Origin: Candidatus Zhuqueibacterota bacterium
Lineage (GTDB): Bacteria > Zhuqueibacterota > Zhuqueibacteria > Oceanimicrobiales > Oceanimicrobiaceae
Direction of reading: 5' to 3'
Length of the DNA: 64,000 nt
Assembly (NCBI GenBank): GCA_029261995.1
Contig: JAJDAF010000055.1
Location: 123,343-187,342 of the forward strand
Part shown: piece by piece, positions 42,552 to 52,514 of the stretch
Layout of the letters: each line of letters opens with the position of its first letter
Position numbering within the stretch: the first letter of the stretch is position 1
The notes under the pieces: generated by a model
The model's database searches: none
Told to the model about the DNA's origin: nothing
The model's input: the letters and a program-made list of their open reading frames with translations, nothing else
Position numbers and translations under genes: made by a program

Positions 42552-44768
42552 ATGCATGTCGGGAAGATACAAACCGCCGTTCTGATGCTATTGTTGTTTG
42601 CAGAGGGCAATGGCGTTCAGGCCGGGGCAAGCGGGACCAAGCGCGGCAAGAGCTTGACTTACGAAGTGAACGTTCGGTCGGTTCGACAAGCGCCGGTGCT
42701 GGACGGAATCCTGAGTAGGGACGAGTGGAAGCAGGCAGCGGTGGTCTACAACTTCACGCAAAAGGAACCGGACGAGGGCCTGCCTGCCTCTGAGCCTACC
42801 TTCATTCTAATCTCCTACGACGAGAGCCACATCTACTTCGGCATCCGCTGTTTCGACCAAACGCCAAACGATATCGTCGCCACTGAAATGCGCAGGGATT
42901 ACGACCTGTCGGAAAATGACTATGTCGAAATCATCATCGACACGTTTCACGACCAGCGCAATGCTTATTACTTTGCGACCAACTCTCTTGGCGCTCAGTT
43001 AGACTGTGAAATCAAGACCGAGGGCACCCACTTGAACTGGGACTGGGACGGTATCTGGCAGAGTAACGCACATCTCGATGAGCTTGGCTGGACGGCTGAA
43101 GTCGCCATCCCATTCCAGACTTTGCGATTTGACAACCAACGTGATTTGACCTGGGGCATCAATTTTGGGCGCTATCTCCCCGGGCGTCGTGAAGAGTCCT
43201 ACTGGTCGCCGGTTTCCAGAGACGACGATTTTGATGACTCAGGCAAGTACATGGTGTCGAAGTTTGGCACGTTGAACGGCCTGCGCGACATCGGACATGA
43301 GGATCGATTCCAGATCAAGCCCTTTTCCACGGCTGGCCTGCAGAAGGACTTTACAGGCGCGGGTACGTCTGAGAATCTTCTGGACGCCGGGCTTGATGCC
43401 AAGATTCACATTACCTCAAATCTTGTTTCCGATCTGACAGTGAATACCGATTTTGCCCAGGTCGAGGCCGACGAAGAGCAGGTCAATCTTTCCCGGTTCA
43501 ACCTGTTTCTTCCGGAGAAACGTGACTTTTTTCTTGAAGGCCTGGATGTGTTCAACATTGGAGACGGAACCTCATCGGATCCGTTTGCTCTGCTGTTTTT
43601 TAGCCGCAGCATCGGCATCTCAGGTAACCAGAAGATCCCGATTGTCGGAGGCGCCAAGATGACCGGCAAAGAGGGTAAGTATGAGATCGGACTTCTCGAT
43701 GTCTATTCGAACGACGCATCTTTTGTGGATGATTTTTCAGGCGAGACGCGAGTCGTACCCCAGACCAACTATTCGGCATTTCGTATCAAGCGCGACGTGT
43801 TGTCCCGTTCAACGGTCGGCTTCATGGCGCTGAGTAAGGATCCAAAGGACGGCGGCCGGTACAACCGCACGTTCGCGGCCGACGGTAACTTCACCTTCGA
43901 GAATAATTTGAGTCTTGGCGGCTACCTGGCCCGAACCGTAACGCCAGGGCTAAAAGGAGACGACTATAGCGCCTTCGCCGAGGCATCATGGGGAAATGAC
44001 CTTTACTCCGCAAGTGGCTCAGCGACCTATATCGGCGACAACTTCAACCCGGAAATGGGTTTCATGCTATGGAACCAGGGCATCCGAAAATATGGCATGC
44101 AGATGGGAGTGAGTCCGCGCCCAAGATTTCTGAACACGCGCCAGACTCACCTCTCTTATAACATCGAATACATCACCGACCACAACAACGAGCTGCAGTA
44201 CCGCACCATCCAGCCGAGCATATTCAACGTCTTCAAGGATGAGTCCTATTTGTTTATTAGTCTAATAAACTACTATGATAACACCGCCGGCTTCAGTCTG
44301 GAAGGCGTCGATGTGCCTGCCGGCGTCTACACCTATAATGTGCTCGGCGCCAGCTACAGGTCGGACATGAGCCGCAGGTTTGCGGGAAGCATCGGCGGCG
44401 GCGGCGGCAGCTTCTATGGTGGCAGCTTTCTGGGGTTCGATGTGACCACGCAATACCGCCCGAATGACAAATTTGCCTTCGACATGGCCTGGGACTGGAA
44501 CCGCGTGGCGCTCGACAACGGTGAAATCACCACAAGCATTCTGAGTGGCCGCTTCAACTATTCGTTCTCGACGGATCTCTTCGTGAAGACTTATATTCAG
44601 TGGAACCATTTTTCGAAACGGATTGTCAGCAACATTCTGCTGAATTACATTCATTCGCCGGGCAGTGACTTTTTCCTTGTCTACAATGAGAAGTGGGATA
44701 CCAAAGGTGGTATCAGCACGCGGGACCGTGCAGTGCTGGCAAAACTGACCTACCTCTTGAAATTGTGA
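42552..44768 (+). CDS. DUF5916 protein with N-terminal carbohydrate-binding-9-like domain
   Basis: 738 residues with a signal peptide. Residues about 45-215 resemble the CBM9-like domain (APVLDGILSRDEWKQAAVVY…FILISYDESHIYFGIRCFDQ). From about 230 the DUF5916 part follows, with its hallmark DFAQVEADEEQVNLSRFNLF and LPEKRDFFLEGLDVFNIG. The latter part is strand-rich with alternating hydrophobics, as expected of an outer-membrane beta-barrel. Such proteins are frequent in FCB-group genomes. Function is not established. Monocistronic, in the same direction as the next gene. Confidence 0.88.
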   Translation: MHVGKIQTAVLMLLLFAEGNGVQAGASGTKRGKSLTYEVNVRSVRQAPVLDGILSRDEWKQAAVVYNFTQKEPDEGLPASEPTFILISYDESHIYFGIRCFDQTPNDIVATEMRRDYDLSENDYVEIIIDTFHDQRNAYYFATNSLGAQLDCEIKTEGTHLNWDWDGIWQSNAHLDELGWTAEVAIPFQTLRFDNQRDLTWGINFGRYLPGRREESYWSPVSRDDDFDDSGKYMVSKFGTLNGLRDIGHEDRFQIKPFSTAGLQKDFTGAGTSENLLDAGLDAKIHITSNLVSDLTVNTDFAQVEADEEQVNLSRFNLFLPEKRDFFLEGLDVFNIGDGTSSDPFALLFFSRSIGISGNQKIPIVGGAKMTGKEGKYEIGLLDVYSNDASFVDDFSGETRVVPQTNYSAFRIKRDVLSRSTVGFMALSKDPKDGGRYNRTFAADGNFTFENNLSLGGYLARTVTPGLKGDDYSAFAEASWGNDLYSASGSATYIGDNFNPEMGFMLWNQGIRKYGMQMGVSPRPRFLNTRQTHLSYNIEYITDHNNELQYRTIQPSIFNVFKDESYLFISLINYYDNTAGFSLEGVDVPAGVYTYNVLGASYRSDMSRRFAGSIGGGGGSFYGGSFLGFDVTTQYRPNDKFAFDMAWDWNRVALDNGEITTSILSGRFNYSFSTDLFVKTYIQWNHFSKRIVSNILLNYIHSPGSDFFLVYNEKWDTKGGISTRDRAVLAKLTYLLKL

Positions 44769-44879
44769 TTGAATCCCAGAAGCTTCCTGCAGCCATGAAA
44801 GATTTATCTGGCGATCTCCCGGTCTGCAGCGAAACACATCACCCATCCATTCCAGCATGAAAAAAGAAAGGCGTCCATA

Positions 44880-45605
44880 ATGAGAAGATTCCTGCCCATC
44901 GTTTTCGTTCTGCTTTGCTTGCAGACCTTGGGAGCTGAACAGTCGGTTTACAAAGTCGCCCTGATTCGCGCCGCCCCCGGCAGGCTGCTGCCCCTCATCG
45001 AGCTTCTCAAAGAGGATATCCAGAAGCACGAAACGTACGGCATCAGAAAACCCTACCTGATGCGGCACAGTCAGGGGGACCAGTGGGATCTTCTGTTCAT
45101 TTTGCCGCTAGGCAGCCTCGAGACCTACTTTGATGAGCAAGTCGTTGCGCAACGCCGTGCGTCACACTCTTTCGATCAACCCTATGGCGATTCGTTTTAC
45201 GATGACATTGCCCACCATGAAGAACTCTTTGTTTCAGGCCCACCGTTCGAAACGTTTACCAGGGCCATCGAAACCTTCGACTACTACCATGTCGAGATGT
45301 TCGTGGCCTTGCCGGGCAAACAGGCCGAGTTACTCAAGCAGCGCGAAATGGAAAATGTCTATCTGAACGGCATCAGCCGCGACCCTAACCTTATCTTCAC
45401 AAAAGTTGCCGGCAGCCGTTGGGATTGCTTCACGATTGGTTTTTACCGCGACATCAAGCATTTTGCCGAAAGCGCCGATATTCCTGCCGATTTGGAAGAA
45501 AAGGCCGCCATCCAGGCTGGCTTCAAAGGCGCAAACACCATCGGCAGCTACTTGCGCGAACTGATCAGCGAGCACCACGATACCCTGGCTGGCGCGGTGC
45601 GCTAG
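44880..45605 (+). CDS. Secreted hypothetical protein, 241 residues
   Basis: A signal peptide (MRRFLPIVFVLLCLQTLGAE) precedes two similar-sized halves. They read as alpha-beta units (VYKVALIRAAPGRLLPLIEL… and YYHVEMFVALPGKQAELLKQ…), which suggests a duplicated dimeric-alpha/beta-barrel (ABM/NIPSNAP-like) fold. This is a weak, pattern-based inference. There are no catalytic residues I can name. The gene follows the DUF5916 gene by 111 bp and precedes a membrane protein gene by 19 bp, so the latter two are probably one transcript. Confidence 0.7.
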   Translation: MRRFLPIVFVLLCLQTLGAEQSVYKVALIRAAPGRLLPLIELLKEDIQKHETYGIRKPYLMRHSQGDQWDLLFILPLGSLETYFDEQVVAQRRASHSFDQPYGDSFYDDIAHHEELFVSGPPFETFTRAIETFDYYHVEMFVALPGKQAELLKQREMENVYLNGISRDPNLIFTKVAGSRWDCFTIGFYRDIKHFAESADIPADLEEKAAIQAGFKGANTIGSYLRELISEHHDTLAGAVR

Positions 45606-45624
45606 GTCGCTCGGAAGCTCCCGT

Positions 45625-46320
45625 ATGCTCACCCCCGTTTTGCTCACAAACCTGGGTTTGGTCATTTGGCTGTACTGGTCCGCGAAACACGCAAGCGCTT
45701 CCGCCCGTCGCCGCATGACCGTCGGGTTGGCCATTTACATGTTTGTGCAGCCGTTTACAGAACCGCTGGCAGCAGTGCTGTTTGGCATTTATCCACCCGA
45801 AATGGCGTCGTTGATCCCGGTTCATCTTTGCGACTACTCCGCCATTATTTTGGGCTTCGTTTTACTTCAGCGCAGACAATTTTGGTTCGATTTTGCTTTC
45901 TATGCCGGCATCTCGGCGGGTCTCCAGGCCACCATTTTCTACCTCAGCAATCCCGTCACCTGGGCGAACCCATTTTTTGTGGAAAATTACCTGAGCCACT
46001 GGCTGCTCATGGCCATCCCGGTCTTTCTTGTTCTCACAACGCCATTGCGGCCGACCCACTCCGGTATGTACAAGGCACTGGCAATGATGGTGGTCCTGGC
46101 TGTCCCGGCCGCAATCGTAAATCAGATTCTTGGTACAAACATCATGTACCTGTGCGACAAGCCGCAGGGGGCCAGCATTATGAACAGTCTTCCGGAGTGG
46201 CCGGTTTATTTGCCGGTTTTGCTGGGGATTGCGTTGGGGGAGTTTTATGGGCACTTTGGGATTTATCGCAGCTTCGCTACGCTACGAAGTCGTTTCTCAG
46301 TTGGCAGGGATGTAGAATAA
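45625..46320 (+). CDS. TIGR02206/YwaF-family integral membrane protein
   Basis: 231 residues with about six or seven membrane helices. The family features are visible: HLCDYSAIILGFVLL (helix 3 with the invariant Cys-Asp), FVENYLSHWLLMAIPVFLVL, and NQILGTNIMYLCDKPQGASI, then LPEWPVYLPVLLGIALG. Function is unknown. It lies 19 bp downstream of the secreted-protein gene and faces the TonB receptor gene across 67 bp. Confidence 0.85.
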   Translation: MLTPVLLTNLGLVIWLYWSAKHASASARRRMTVGLAIYMFVQPFTEPLAAVLFGIYPPEMASLIPVHLCDYSAIILGFVLLQRRQFWFDFAFYAGISAGLQATIFYLSNPVTWANPFFVENYLSHWLLMAIPVFLVLTTPLRPTHSGMYKALAMMVVLAVPAAIVNQILGTNIMYLCDKPQGASIMNSLPEWPVYLPVLLGIALGEFYGHFGIYRSFATLRSRFSVGRDVE

Positions 46321-46387
46321 GTCCGAGTGCTTTTGCGTCCCGTAGCCGCAGTCGTTTCGCAACACTGTGACCATCTGATGCGCCGAA

Positions 46388-49081
46388 CTACCTCAACCGC
46401 AAATCCAGCGAAACCGTCGGCGTCACCCCCAACCCCTTGATATCTTCCTTAACCACGGCGCCTTCCCGCAAGACAAAGTTGCGGTACCAGACATTGTCCT
46501 GGTCGTAAAGGTTATAGATCGAGAAACCGAGATGGCCGTAGACGTGCGGGGTCGCAAAAGCTCGGGTCAGACTCACGTCCAAGCGGTGGCTGGCGGGCAG
46601 CCTGCCGGTGTTCAACTGAGCTGGCGCTGTCAGACGCAGGACTTCCCCGAAGCCTTCCGAGCGCACGCGTTCGACCTCTGGCTGTGTAACAGGCGCCCCG
46701 GAAGCGTAACTCCAGGTTGCCGAGAGATTCCAGCCGTTGCGGGTGGTGCTGGCCACCAGATTGAGCTTGTGGCGAATGTCCTGGTTGGCAGGGAATTCCT
46801 GTAGACGCCGGTCCACAAGAGCTGTGATTTTGGTATCGCTGAGACTGTAGCCAATCCAACCTGAAAACCGGCCGCTGGTTGTTTGCAGAAGGGCGTCCAA
46901 GCCGCGGCTGATGCTGTGGTTGTCATGAAAGATCGCTGATCTGGCCTGGGCTCCCAGATACTGCACGCTGGGGATGCCCTCGGTCAGATCATCCTGCCGG
47001 TTTCTGTAGAACTCCAAATCAAAAAGCAGGTTACCGCTCTCGAGTTTCGTTCCCGCAGCCAGGTGTTCGGCAGCTCCGGGTTTGATGGCCTCGCCGTCAG
47101 CCAGCACCCAGAAGTCGCGCCCGTCCGTGTACTGAAAAAAACTCGGCATGCGTCGCACGAACTGGTGGCTGCGACCCCAGGCGCCTTTCAGTGAAACAGA
47201 AGGCAGAATTCCGTAACTTGCACTCAGTCGCGGTTCGAGATAGGATTCGGAAGTCAAATCATAATAAGTGGCGCGCAGGCCGCCGGTCAGCAGCAGTCCA
47301 CCACCCGGCCGCCAGCTGTCTTGTGCGTAGTAAGCCTGCTGGGTCGCACGCTCAGTCTCGCGCAAATCATCGACAACATGGAAGCCGCTGTTTGAATAGC
47401 GAACCCGTGTACTTGAAATCCATGAACCAAACTCCAAATCGTGAGCAGGATGCAATTTGAAGGTGTTGTCCCATCTCACCGAGATGTCCTCAATCTCATT
47501 GCTTGAATTGAGCTCGAAGATAGCGGAATCTGGCGGCGATGTATCCGGAGCTGGAGCATGGCCCGAGAACCGAGGGTCCGGCGCCACCGCCAGTGCGTTT
47601 TCGAAGTAGGACTGGTCGCTGGAGTAGTTCGAATAGGCAATCATGGCTGTTGAATGCAGCGTTTCGCGCCACTCACGATTCCAGGTGAAACTTGCCCCGC
47701 GGTTACCCCAGTCGGCGGATTCCTCCTTCATGAAATTGCTTTCCTGTCTGCGGTGCGGGCCCATTCCGCGCTGTGCTGGCGTGGGCTGCGATTCAAACCT
47801 GTCGAGGTTATCCTTGCCGGCATAGAAACTTGTGGTCAGATTGTCGCGCCGGCCTGGCGCCAGGCTGGCTTTGCCAATCACATCGTAGAAAGCAATACTG
47901 GGATCGACCTCGGAAGGCACACCAGTCGGCCCGGGCACAAAGCCGGGAGCCTGCCTTCTCGGAATTGAGCTGGTGAAGGCGTTGAAATTTCGGTCATAGA
48001 GGTCGTTAAGGATGTAGCTGGAATAGGAGCGCCGCAGCGACAGCAGCAAGGCTCCGTTTCCCGCGAACGGCAACTCGAGTACCGATTGGCCACTCAGCAG
48101 GTTGGCTCCGACGTGCAGCCTGGGGTGCTTGAAATCGCCGGACTTGGCGGTGATTTCCATGACGCCGGAAAGCCTGCCGCCATACTTCGCGGGAAAGCCG
48201 CTCTTAAAAACCCGCACGTCTTTGATGGCATCGGAATTGAAGGCGCTGAAAAAGCCGAACGAATGGTCCAGATGGTAGAGCGTCATGCCGTCGAACAGAA
48301 CGAGATTCTGAGATGGCGTGCCGCCTCTCACAAAAAGCTCCGCTGTGCCCTGGCTGCTGCTGACGCCCGGCAAGAGCTGCAGCGAGCGCAAGACATCTCT
48401 GCCCCCAACCAGCGGCAGCAGAGCTACGTTTTCAGGCGCGAGAGCGACTTCCCCAGCGCCATCTCCAACCTCGGCAAGTTCCCAGTTTTGCGGCTGCACC
48501 GTTACCGGCTCACCCACTAGCGTCTGTTGCCGCATGGCAATGTGCAGTGGCTGGGCCAGTTCTTTGCTTTGCAGGAGAAGGGTCTGGTCGGCGTAGCCGA
48601 TGTAGCTGATTCTCAGCGAGCAGTCGGTGAAAGGCATGGATGGCAGAACAAATCGACCCTGCAGGTTCGAAGATGTCCCGCGGCTGCTGTTGAGCAGAGC
48701 GACGTTGGCCGACGGCAGCGTCTCACCGGTCACGGCGTCCACAATCAGCCCGGAAACATCGATATTCAACACCCCGAGTTTCAGAAACAGGACAAACTCT
48801 CCGCGCGACTTTCTCTCAAAAGAGATAGAAGTCCTGCGCAGCAGATGGTGCAGGGCTTTGTCAACCGGCAGGTTGTTGAAATCAGCCGAAACCAGCAGGC
48901 TGTCAACGGCGGCATCGGAATAGACAAGATCAATATCTGCCTGATCAGCAATTGACTGCAGGGCGGCCGCCAGAGTTGTCGTAGGCAAATGCAGGGATAC
49001 TGTTTTGAGGTCGGGCATTTCTGCCCTGGCGGGTCCGAACAGAAGAGTCAAAGCCAGAAGTGCGGCGAGAGATCTTGTCAT
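46388..49081 (-). CDS. TonB-dependent receptor with STN signalling domain (FecA-like)
   Basis: 897 residues. After a signal peptide (about 1-20) comes an STN domain (LPTTTLAAALQSIADQADID…DKALHHLLRRTSISF). A carboxypeptidase-regulatory-like beta-sandwich follows (GLIVDAVTGETLPSANVALL), then the plug (GGRDVLRSLQLLPGVSSSQG, LFVRGGTPSQNLVLFDGM) and a 22-strand-type barrel ending NFVLREG…VSLDLRLR with a terminal aromatic-poor strand. The STN domain contacts a FecR protein; that gene is 6 bp upstream and an ECF sigma gene lies further up, so this is a cell-surface signalling transducer. The ligand is not evident. Confidence 0.92.
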   Translation of the reverse strand: MTRSLAALLALTLLFGPARAEMPDLKTVSLHLPTTTLAAALQSIADQADIDLVYSDAAVDSLLVSADFNNLPVDKALHHLLRRTSISFERKSRGEFVLFLKLGVLNIDVSGLIVDAVTGETLPSANVALLNSSRGTSSNLQGRFVLPSMPFTDCSLRISYIGYADQTLLLQSKELAQPLHIAMRQQTLVGEPVTVQPQNWELAEVGDGAGEVALAPENVALLPLVGGRDVLRSLQLLPGVSSSQGTAELFVRGGTPSQNLVLFDGMTLYHLDHSFGFFSAFNSDAIKDVRVFKSGFPAKYGGRLSGVMEITAKSGDFKHPRLHVGANLLSGQSVLELPFAGNGALLLSLRRSYSSYILNDLYDRNFNAFTSSIPRRQAPGFVPGPTGVPSEVDPSIAFYDVIGKASLAPGRRDNLTTSFYAGKDNLDRFESQPTPAQRGMGPHRRQESNFMKEESADWGNRGASFTWNREWRETLHSTAMIAYSNYSSDQSYFENALAVAPDPRFSGHAPAPDTSPPDSAIFELNSSNEIEDISVRWDNTFKLHPAHDLEFGSWISSTRVRYSNSGFHVVDDLRETERATQQAYYAQDSWRPGGGLLLTGGLRATYYDLTSESYLEPRLSASYGILPSVSLKGAWGRSHQFVRRMPSFFQYTDGRDFWVLADGEAIKPGAAEHLAAGTKLESGNLLFDLEFYRNRQDDLTEGIPSVQYLGAQARSAIFHDNHSISRGLDALLQTTSGRFSGWIGYSLSDTKITALVDRRLQEFPANQDIRHKLNLVASTTRNGWNLSATWSYASGAPVTQPEVERVRSEGFGEVLRLTAPAQLNTGRLPASHRLDVSLTRAFATPHVYGHLGFSIYNLYDQDNVWYRNFVLREGAVVKEDIKGLGVTPTVSLDLRLR

Positions 49082-49087
49082 GCTACG

Positions 49088-50107
49088 TCAGTCGATTGCG
49101 TAAATCGTGAAGCTATTGCCATCCTCGGTAAAGCGCAGGTGCATGGCCAGGCAGAGCGATTCTATGACTTCGGCAATGGGCTTCTGGTTGAAAGTGGCGG
49201 TCAGCGTTTCCTGCTCCAGATACGCCGCCGATAATCTGATCTTGACCTGGTAGCGTCGCTGCAGCTCGGCAATCACCTCCGACAGCGGACTTTTGCTGAA
49301 AACGATTTTTCCTTCGAGCCATCCAAGCCGGTGCGCGGCATCGACACTGACCGGCGCACCGGAGAGCGATTCGCCGGAACACACCGCCATCTGATTGGCG
49401 GTCAATTCCAGCGATGCCGGTGTCTCGCTTTCGCGGGGTCTTACGGCGACACGGCCTTCCTGCACGATGACCCGCGTCTCCCCGTTCCTGGCCCAGACGT
49501 TGAAGACAGTGCCGAGCACGCGGACGCGCGCGTTTTCCGTTTCAACGATGAAGGGTCTGCCATCTTTGGCGATTTCGAAAAAGGCCTCGCCCCTAACAAC
49601 GACCACTCTCTCGTCATCAGATAAACCGGCCGGGTAGGAGAGCTGACTGACCGAATTCAGGCGCACTGTTGAGCCATCGGGTAATTCGACAATTTCCTGT
49701 GCTCCGACTCCGGCAGTAAGTTCTACCCGGCCGTCTTCCGGGGCGAATTTGTTGTAAAACAGTGAGGCGAAGAGTACCAGCAGCACGCTCGCAGCCAGGG
49801 CCAGATAGCGCGCATTGCGCCAGGGCTGGACCCACGTTCTTTTGCGATCAGTGAGGCCAACAACCCTGGCCGGTCGCTGGCTTTCGAAATGCAGTTCGCT
49901 GGCAAGCTCAAGCCACTCAGTATCAATTGCGGGAAGGCGCGCCGGTTCTGTTTTGGGGGAAGTCCGCCAGATTCTGGCAAAATCGGTGAAGAGCTTCTCG
50001 TTTTCGCTTGACGCAGTGCGCCAATGTTCAAGCTCCTGGTTCTCGGCCGATGTGGCTTCACCCAGGAGATGCTTGATAATCAAGGTTTTGTAAGCTTCTT
50101 CACTCAT
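49088..50107 (-). CDS. FecR-family anti-sigma/sigma-regulator protein
   Basis: 339 residues from the ATG at 50107 (MSEEAYKTLIIKHLLGEATS); the frame extends to 50152 without better support. The cytoplasmic N-terminus has the FecR-type helix and conserved W (HWRTASSENEKLF). A membrane helix lies near 100-118 (LALAASVLLVLFASLFYNKF). The periplasmic FecR domain follows (IVELPDGSTVRLNSVSQLSY, FFEIAKDGRPFIVETENARV), then a DUF4974-type end (GKIVFSKSPLSEVIAELQRR). It transmits the state of the adjacent TonB receptor to the ECF sigma factor encoded at 52,583. Confidence 0.93.
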   Translation of the reverse strand: MSEEAYKTLIIKHLLGEATSAENQELEHWRTASSENEKLFTDFARIWRTSPKTEPARLPAIDTEWLELASELHFESQRPARVVGLTDRKRTWVQPWRNARYLALAASVLLVLFASLFYNKFAPEDGRVELTAGVGAQEIVELPDGSTVRLNSVSQLSYPAGLSDDERVVVVRGEAFFEIAKDGRPFIVETENARVRVLGTVFNVWARNGETRVIVQEGRVAVRPRESETPASLELTANQMAVCSGESLSGAPVSVDAAHRLGWLEGKIVFSKSPLSEVIAELQRRYQVKIRLSAAYLEQETLTATFNQKPIAEVIESLCLAMHLRFTEDGNSFTIYAID

Positions 50108-50162
50108 GTCATTAGTCGTGGCCGGGAAGCATGCAAACCGCTTCCCAGCCACTCACGTTTGG

Positions 50163-51287
50163 TTATTCAGAGATACTCAACTGCACTGCATCCCCTGCGC
50201 GCAATTGAATCGCATAGTTAGTGTCGTCCGTGCTTTCCACGGTGGTCATTTGCATGACCTGCACCAGCACACCCAGCACGCCATCGTGGCTGAGCAGCTT
50301 GGCAATATCCTCTGCCGGTACAGTGAAGCTGCCTGTGTTGTCCTCAACAAGATATCTGAAGTGCAGGTCCGGATTCCGTCCCGGGCCGCGATGTCCTGGG
50401 CCACCACCATCACCATGGCCACCACCTCGCCCATCCGGTCCGCCAGAGAAACGGTCGCCGAAGCCGTTGCCATTACCGCCCGGGTTACCGTTGGGGTCGC
50501 CGTTGGGGTCGCCATTAGGACCACCGTTTGGGGGGCCGCCACCGCGCCGGCCGTGGTCGCGCTCGAAAGATGCGCGGTCAAGAAGCGGTACCAGTCCGAC
50601 CATCAACGCCTGGCCGGCCTCGCCACCCTGCCACGCCACCACCAAACCGGCGGTCGAGTCGAGCTGAGCATCGCTGGTGGGACTCGTTACCTGCAGCGCT
50701 TCCGTGGACGCCGTAATTGCCATGGAGGCCGCCGGAAAAACATCAGAGCCGGTTGCGTCGAAGCGATAAGTCTCGCCCGGCAGGTATGGAATGGCCTCAC
50801 TTACTTCGCCTTCGTCGTCGTGCAGCATGCCGCGCGGGTTGCCGGGCCGTCTTTTGCCATAGTTGTAGAAGACACCGCCATTGCGCAGCTCAATCTTGAA
50901 CAGCTCGAGCGACTCGCTGCCGTAGTTCAAGGTCACGGTTCCCATGTCAAAGCCACCGAATCTTGGGCGAAAGCCATCGTTGTCGCTCTCGAGATCAGGA
51001 GCAACCGCGAAGGCGTCACTGCGCTCCTGCACTTCTTCATCCATGGGGTTGTAGAATTTGCCCCAACCCACGGAAAAAATAGCATCTTTGTCGATGGGAT
51101 CGACGCCGGCGGCATCGTAGCTTGAATACTCGAAACTGGCTGTTGCTTCATTCTCCAACTCTTCCTGCGACAAGGTCAAGGCTTCGTCGTTGGAACTCAC
51201 GCCGTTGTCGTCGCTGCTGCAGCCAATGGCCAACGCAAGCAAAGCGACGCCGGTCAATCGAAATAGGGTGTTCAGTGATTTCATCAT
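50163..51287 (-). CDS. Lipoprotein with Gly/Pro/Asn-rich insert
   Basis: 374 residues from the ATG at 51287, six bases after AAAGG. Lipobox LLALAIGC near residue 23. The mature protein has a beta-rich N-terminal part, then a low-complexity segment (about 245-305) built of GGPNGDPNGDPNGNPGG-like repeats with Arg and His, then a folded end (DLHFRYLVEDNTGSFTVPAE). The insert is probably a flexible surface linker, perhaps metal-binding through its His/Asp. It lies between the ECF sigma gene and fecR in the same direction, so it may belong to the same regulon. Family unknown. Confidence 0.75.
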   Translation of the reverse strand: MMKSLNTLFRLTGVALLALAIGCSSDDNGVSSNDEALTLSQEELENEATASFEYSSYDAAGVDPIDKDAIFSVGWGKFYNPMDEEVQERSDAFAVAPDLESDNDGFRPRFGGFDMGTVTLNYGSESLELFKIELRNGGVFYNYGKRRPGNPRGMLHDDEGEVSEAIPYLPGETYRFDATGSDVFPAASMAITASTEALQVTSPTSDAQLDSTAGLVVAWQGGEAGQALMVGLVPLLDRASFERDHGRRGGGPPNGGPNGDPNGDPNGNPGGNGNGFGDRFSGGPDGRGGGHGDGGGPGHRGPGRNPDLHFRYLVEDNTGSFTVPAEDIAKLLSHDGVLGVLVQVMQMTTVESTDDTNYAIQLRAGDAVQLSISE

Positions 51288-51610
51288 CGTCATCCTTTCT
51301 AAGTCTGATTCATAATCCGTTTATTTTACGCGTCCCTTTGCGACGGTCTGCCCGGGCCCTGAGTTTTCCGTTACATTGTTCTCTGCGTTTCATTAGCGGA
51401 TACGAATGGAAATGACAATACCCTATGGTGTTCAGAAAAAAATATACAAAATTTCAAACTCTCAACCGGTAAAGAGCGTGGAGCGTAGAGTGTGAAGCGT
51501 CTGGTTGTGCCAATAGCCGTCACGCTCCACGGTCATGTTCAGCCTTTCAAGAGCACGCATTTCCCCCATCTTCTACAGCAATGTACGATAGAAATGTGAT
51601 TTCATGCCGT
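51288..51610. other. Intergenic stretch between BRO-family gene and lipoprotein gene
   Basis: About 320 bp, AT-rich near 51,420-51,470 where the lipoprotein promoter may lie. GTGGAGCGT appears near 51,480 and, inverted, near 51,530 (ACGCTCCAC), giving a weak long-range stem. No gene is supported. Confidence 0.35.
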
Positions 51611-52468
51611 TCACTCCTCATCGGAATTCCCTTTCAATCCTTTTTGTGTGGAAGGTGGCAGAAAATTTTCACCGGTTACCACGTTTTTACCGGTTTTCTG
51701 TTCCAATTCGCGGCGCGCTTTCTTAGAAATTCTTCCCCCTTTTTTGCCCGCTTCCGTATTTTCCGCCATACCGGTTGCTTCAACGCTTTCAGCAATCTGG
51801 CGGGTAGAGAGTTCAGCCAGGGCGGTGAAAATCAGCTCTGCTTCGCTCATATGGTCGCGCAGGTTCTGGGTTTTCAGACCTTTGATAGCCTTGTGCTTTT
51901 TAACTGAAACGCCGCTCCATTCCCGATGAATGATGTTGGTCAGAATCGCGTATTCTTTTTCGCCCTCGATCTCATGTTCGTTCCAATAATCAGTCAGCTT
52001 GTTGCGGGTCTCCTGACCCATCATCCGCTGCTGAATCCATTTTTCGCTGCGCCCGTGCTGTTTCCAGTATTCCCGGGCGCGGTCAAGGGAACGTCCCGGG
52101 TCGCTCATGTCCTGAATGCGTTCGTAGCCTACTTTTGCGAGCCAAAGCTTGATTGGTTCAGCTTTTGGGCTTGGGACAGATTGAATTATCCGCAGTAGTG
52201 TTTCGGGTGAGGCAGCATCAGTCAGTCGCATCTTGCCGTCGGCAGCGACCATTTTCAAACGGTTACAATTTGTAACCGTTTGACTCCCATCTTTCTTCAA
52301 CCGGTTTTTCAGCACTTTCCAGTAATTTCTGGCAGCTTGATAATCCGGTTGCAGAATCAGCGCTGCGATGATATCAACCACTGAAAAATACCATGTTTCG
52401 GAATTCCCATCATAAATTCTGCGGATCTTGAAATTTTCAAAAACCGCAAGGGCTTGTTCCTTATTCAT
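51611..52468 (-). CDS. BRO-family (phage antirepressor-like) protein
   Basis: 285 residues. The BRO-N domain at the N-terminus reads FKIRRIYDGNSETWYFSVVD, then IIAALILQPDYQAARNYWKV. A family-typical second part follows (RIIQSVPSPKAEPIKLWLAK, then VGYERIQDMSDPGRSLDRAR; LTDYWNEHEIEGEKEYAILT; KAIKGLKTQNLRDHMSEAEL). It ends in a basic tail (GRISKKARRELEQKTGKNVV). These chromosomal BRO proteins descend from phage antirepressors; some respond to DNA damage. AT-richer than its neighbours and placed between an ECF sigma gene and its fecR, so it is probably an insertion. A broken second BRO-N fragment lies just upstream. Confidence 0.88.
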   Translation of the reverse strand: MNKEQALAVFENFKIRRIYDGNSETWYFSVVDIIAALILQPDYQAARNYWKVLKNRLKKDGSQTVTNCNRLKMVAADGKMRLTDAASPETLLRIIQSVPSPKAEPIKLWLAKVGYERIQDMSDPGRSLDRAREYWKQHGRSEKWIQQRMMGQETRNKLTDYWNEHEIEGEKEYAILTNIIHREWSGVSVKKHKAIKGLKTQNLRDHMSEAELIFTALAELSTRQIAESVEATGMAENTEAGKKGGRISKKARRELEQKTGKNVVTGENFLPPSTQKGLKGNSDEE

Positions 52469-52514
52469 TATCAGCCATTTCCAATTATGTAATACATCTT
52501 GAACAATCGATGAT

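Noticed and set aside
50106..51125. 339-codon plus-strand frame
   Set aside because: Antisense of the lipoprotein gene; its low-complexity codons leave the opposite frame open.
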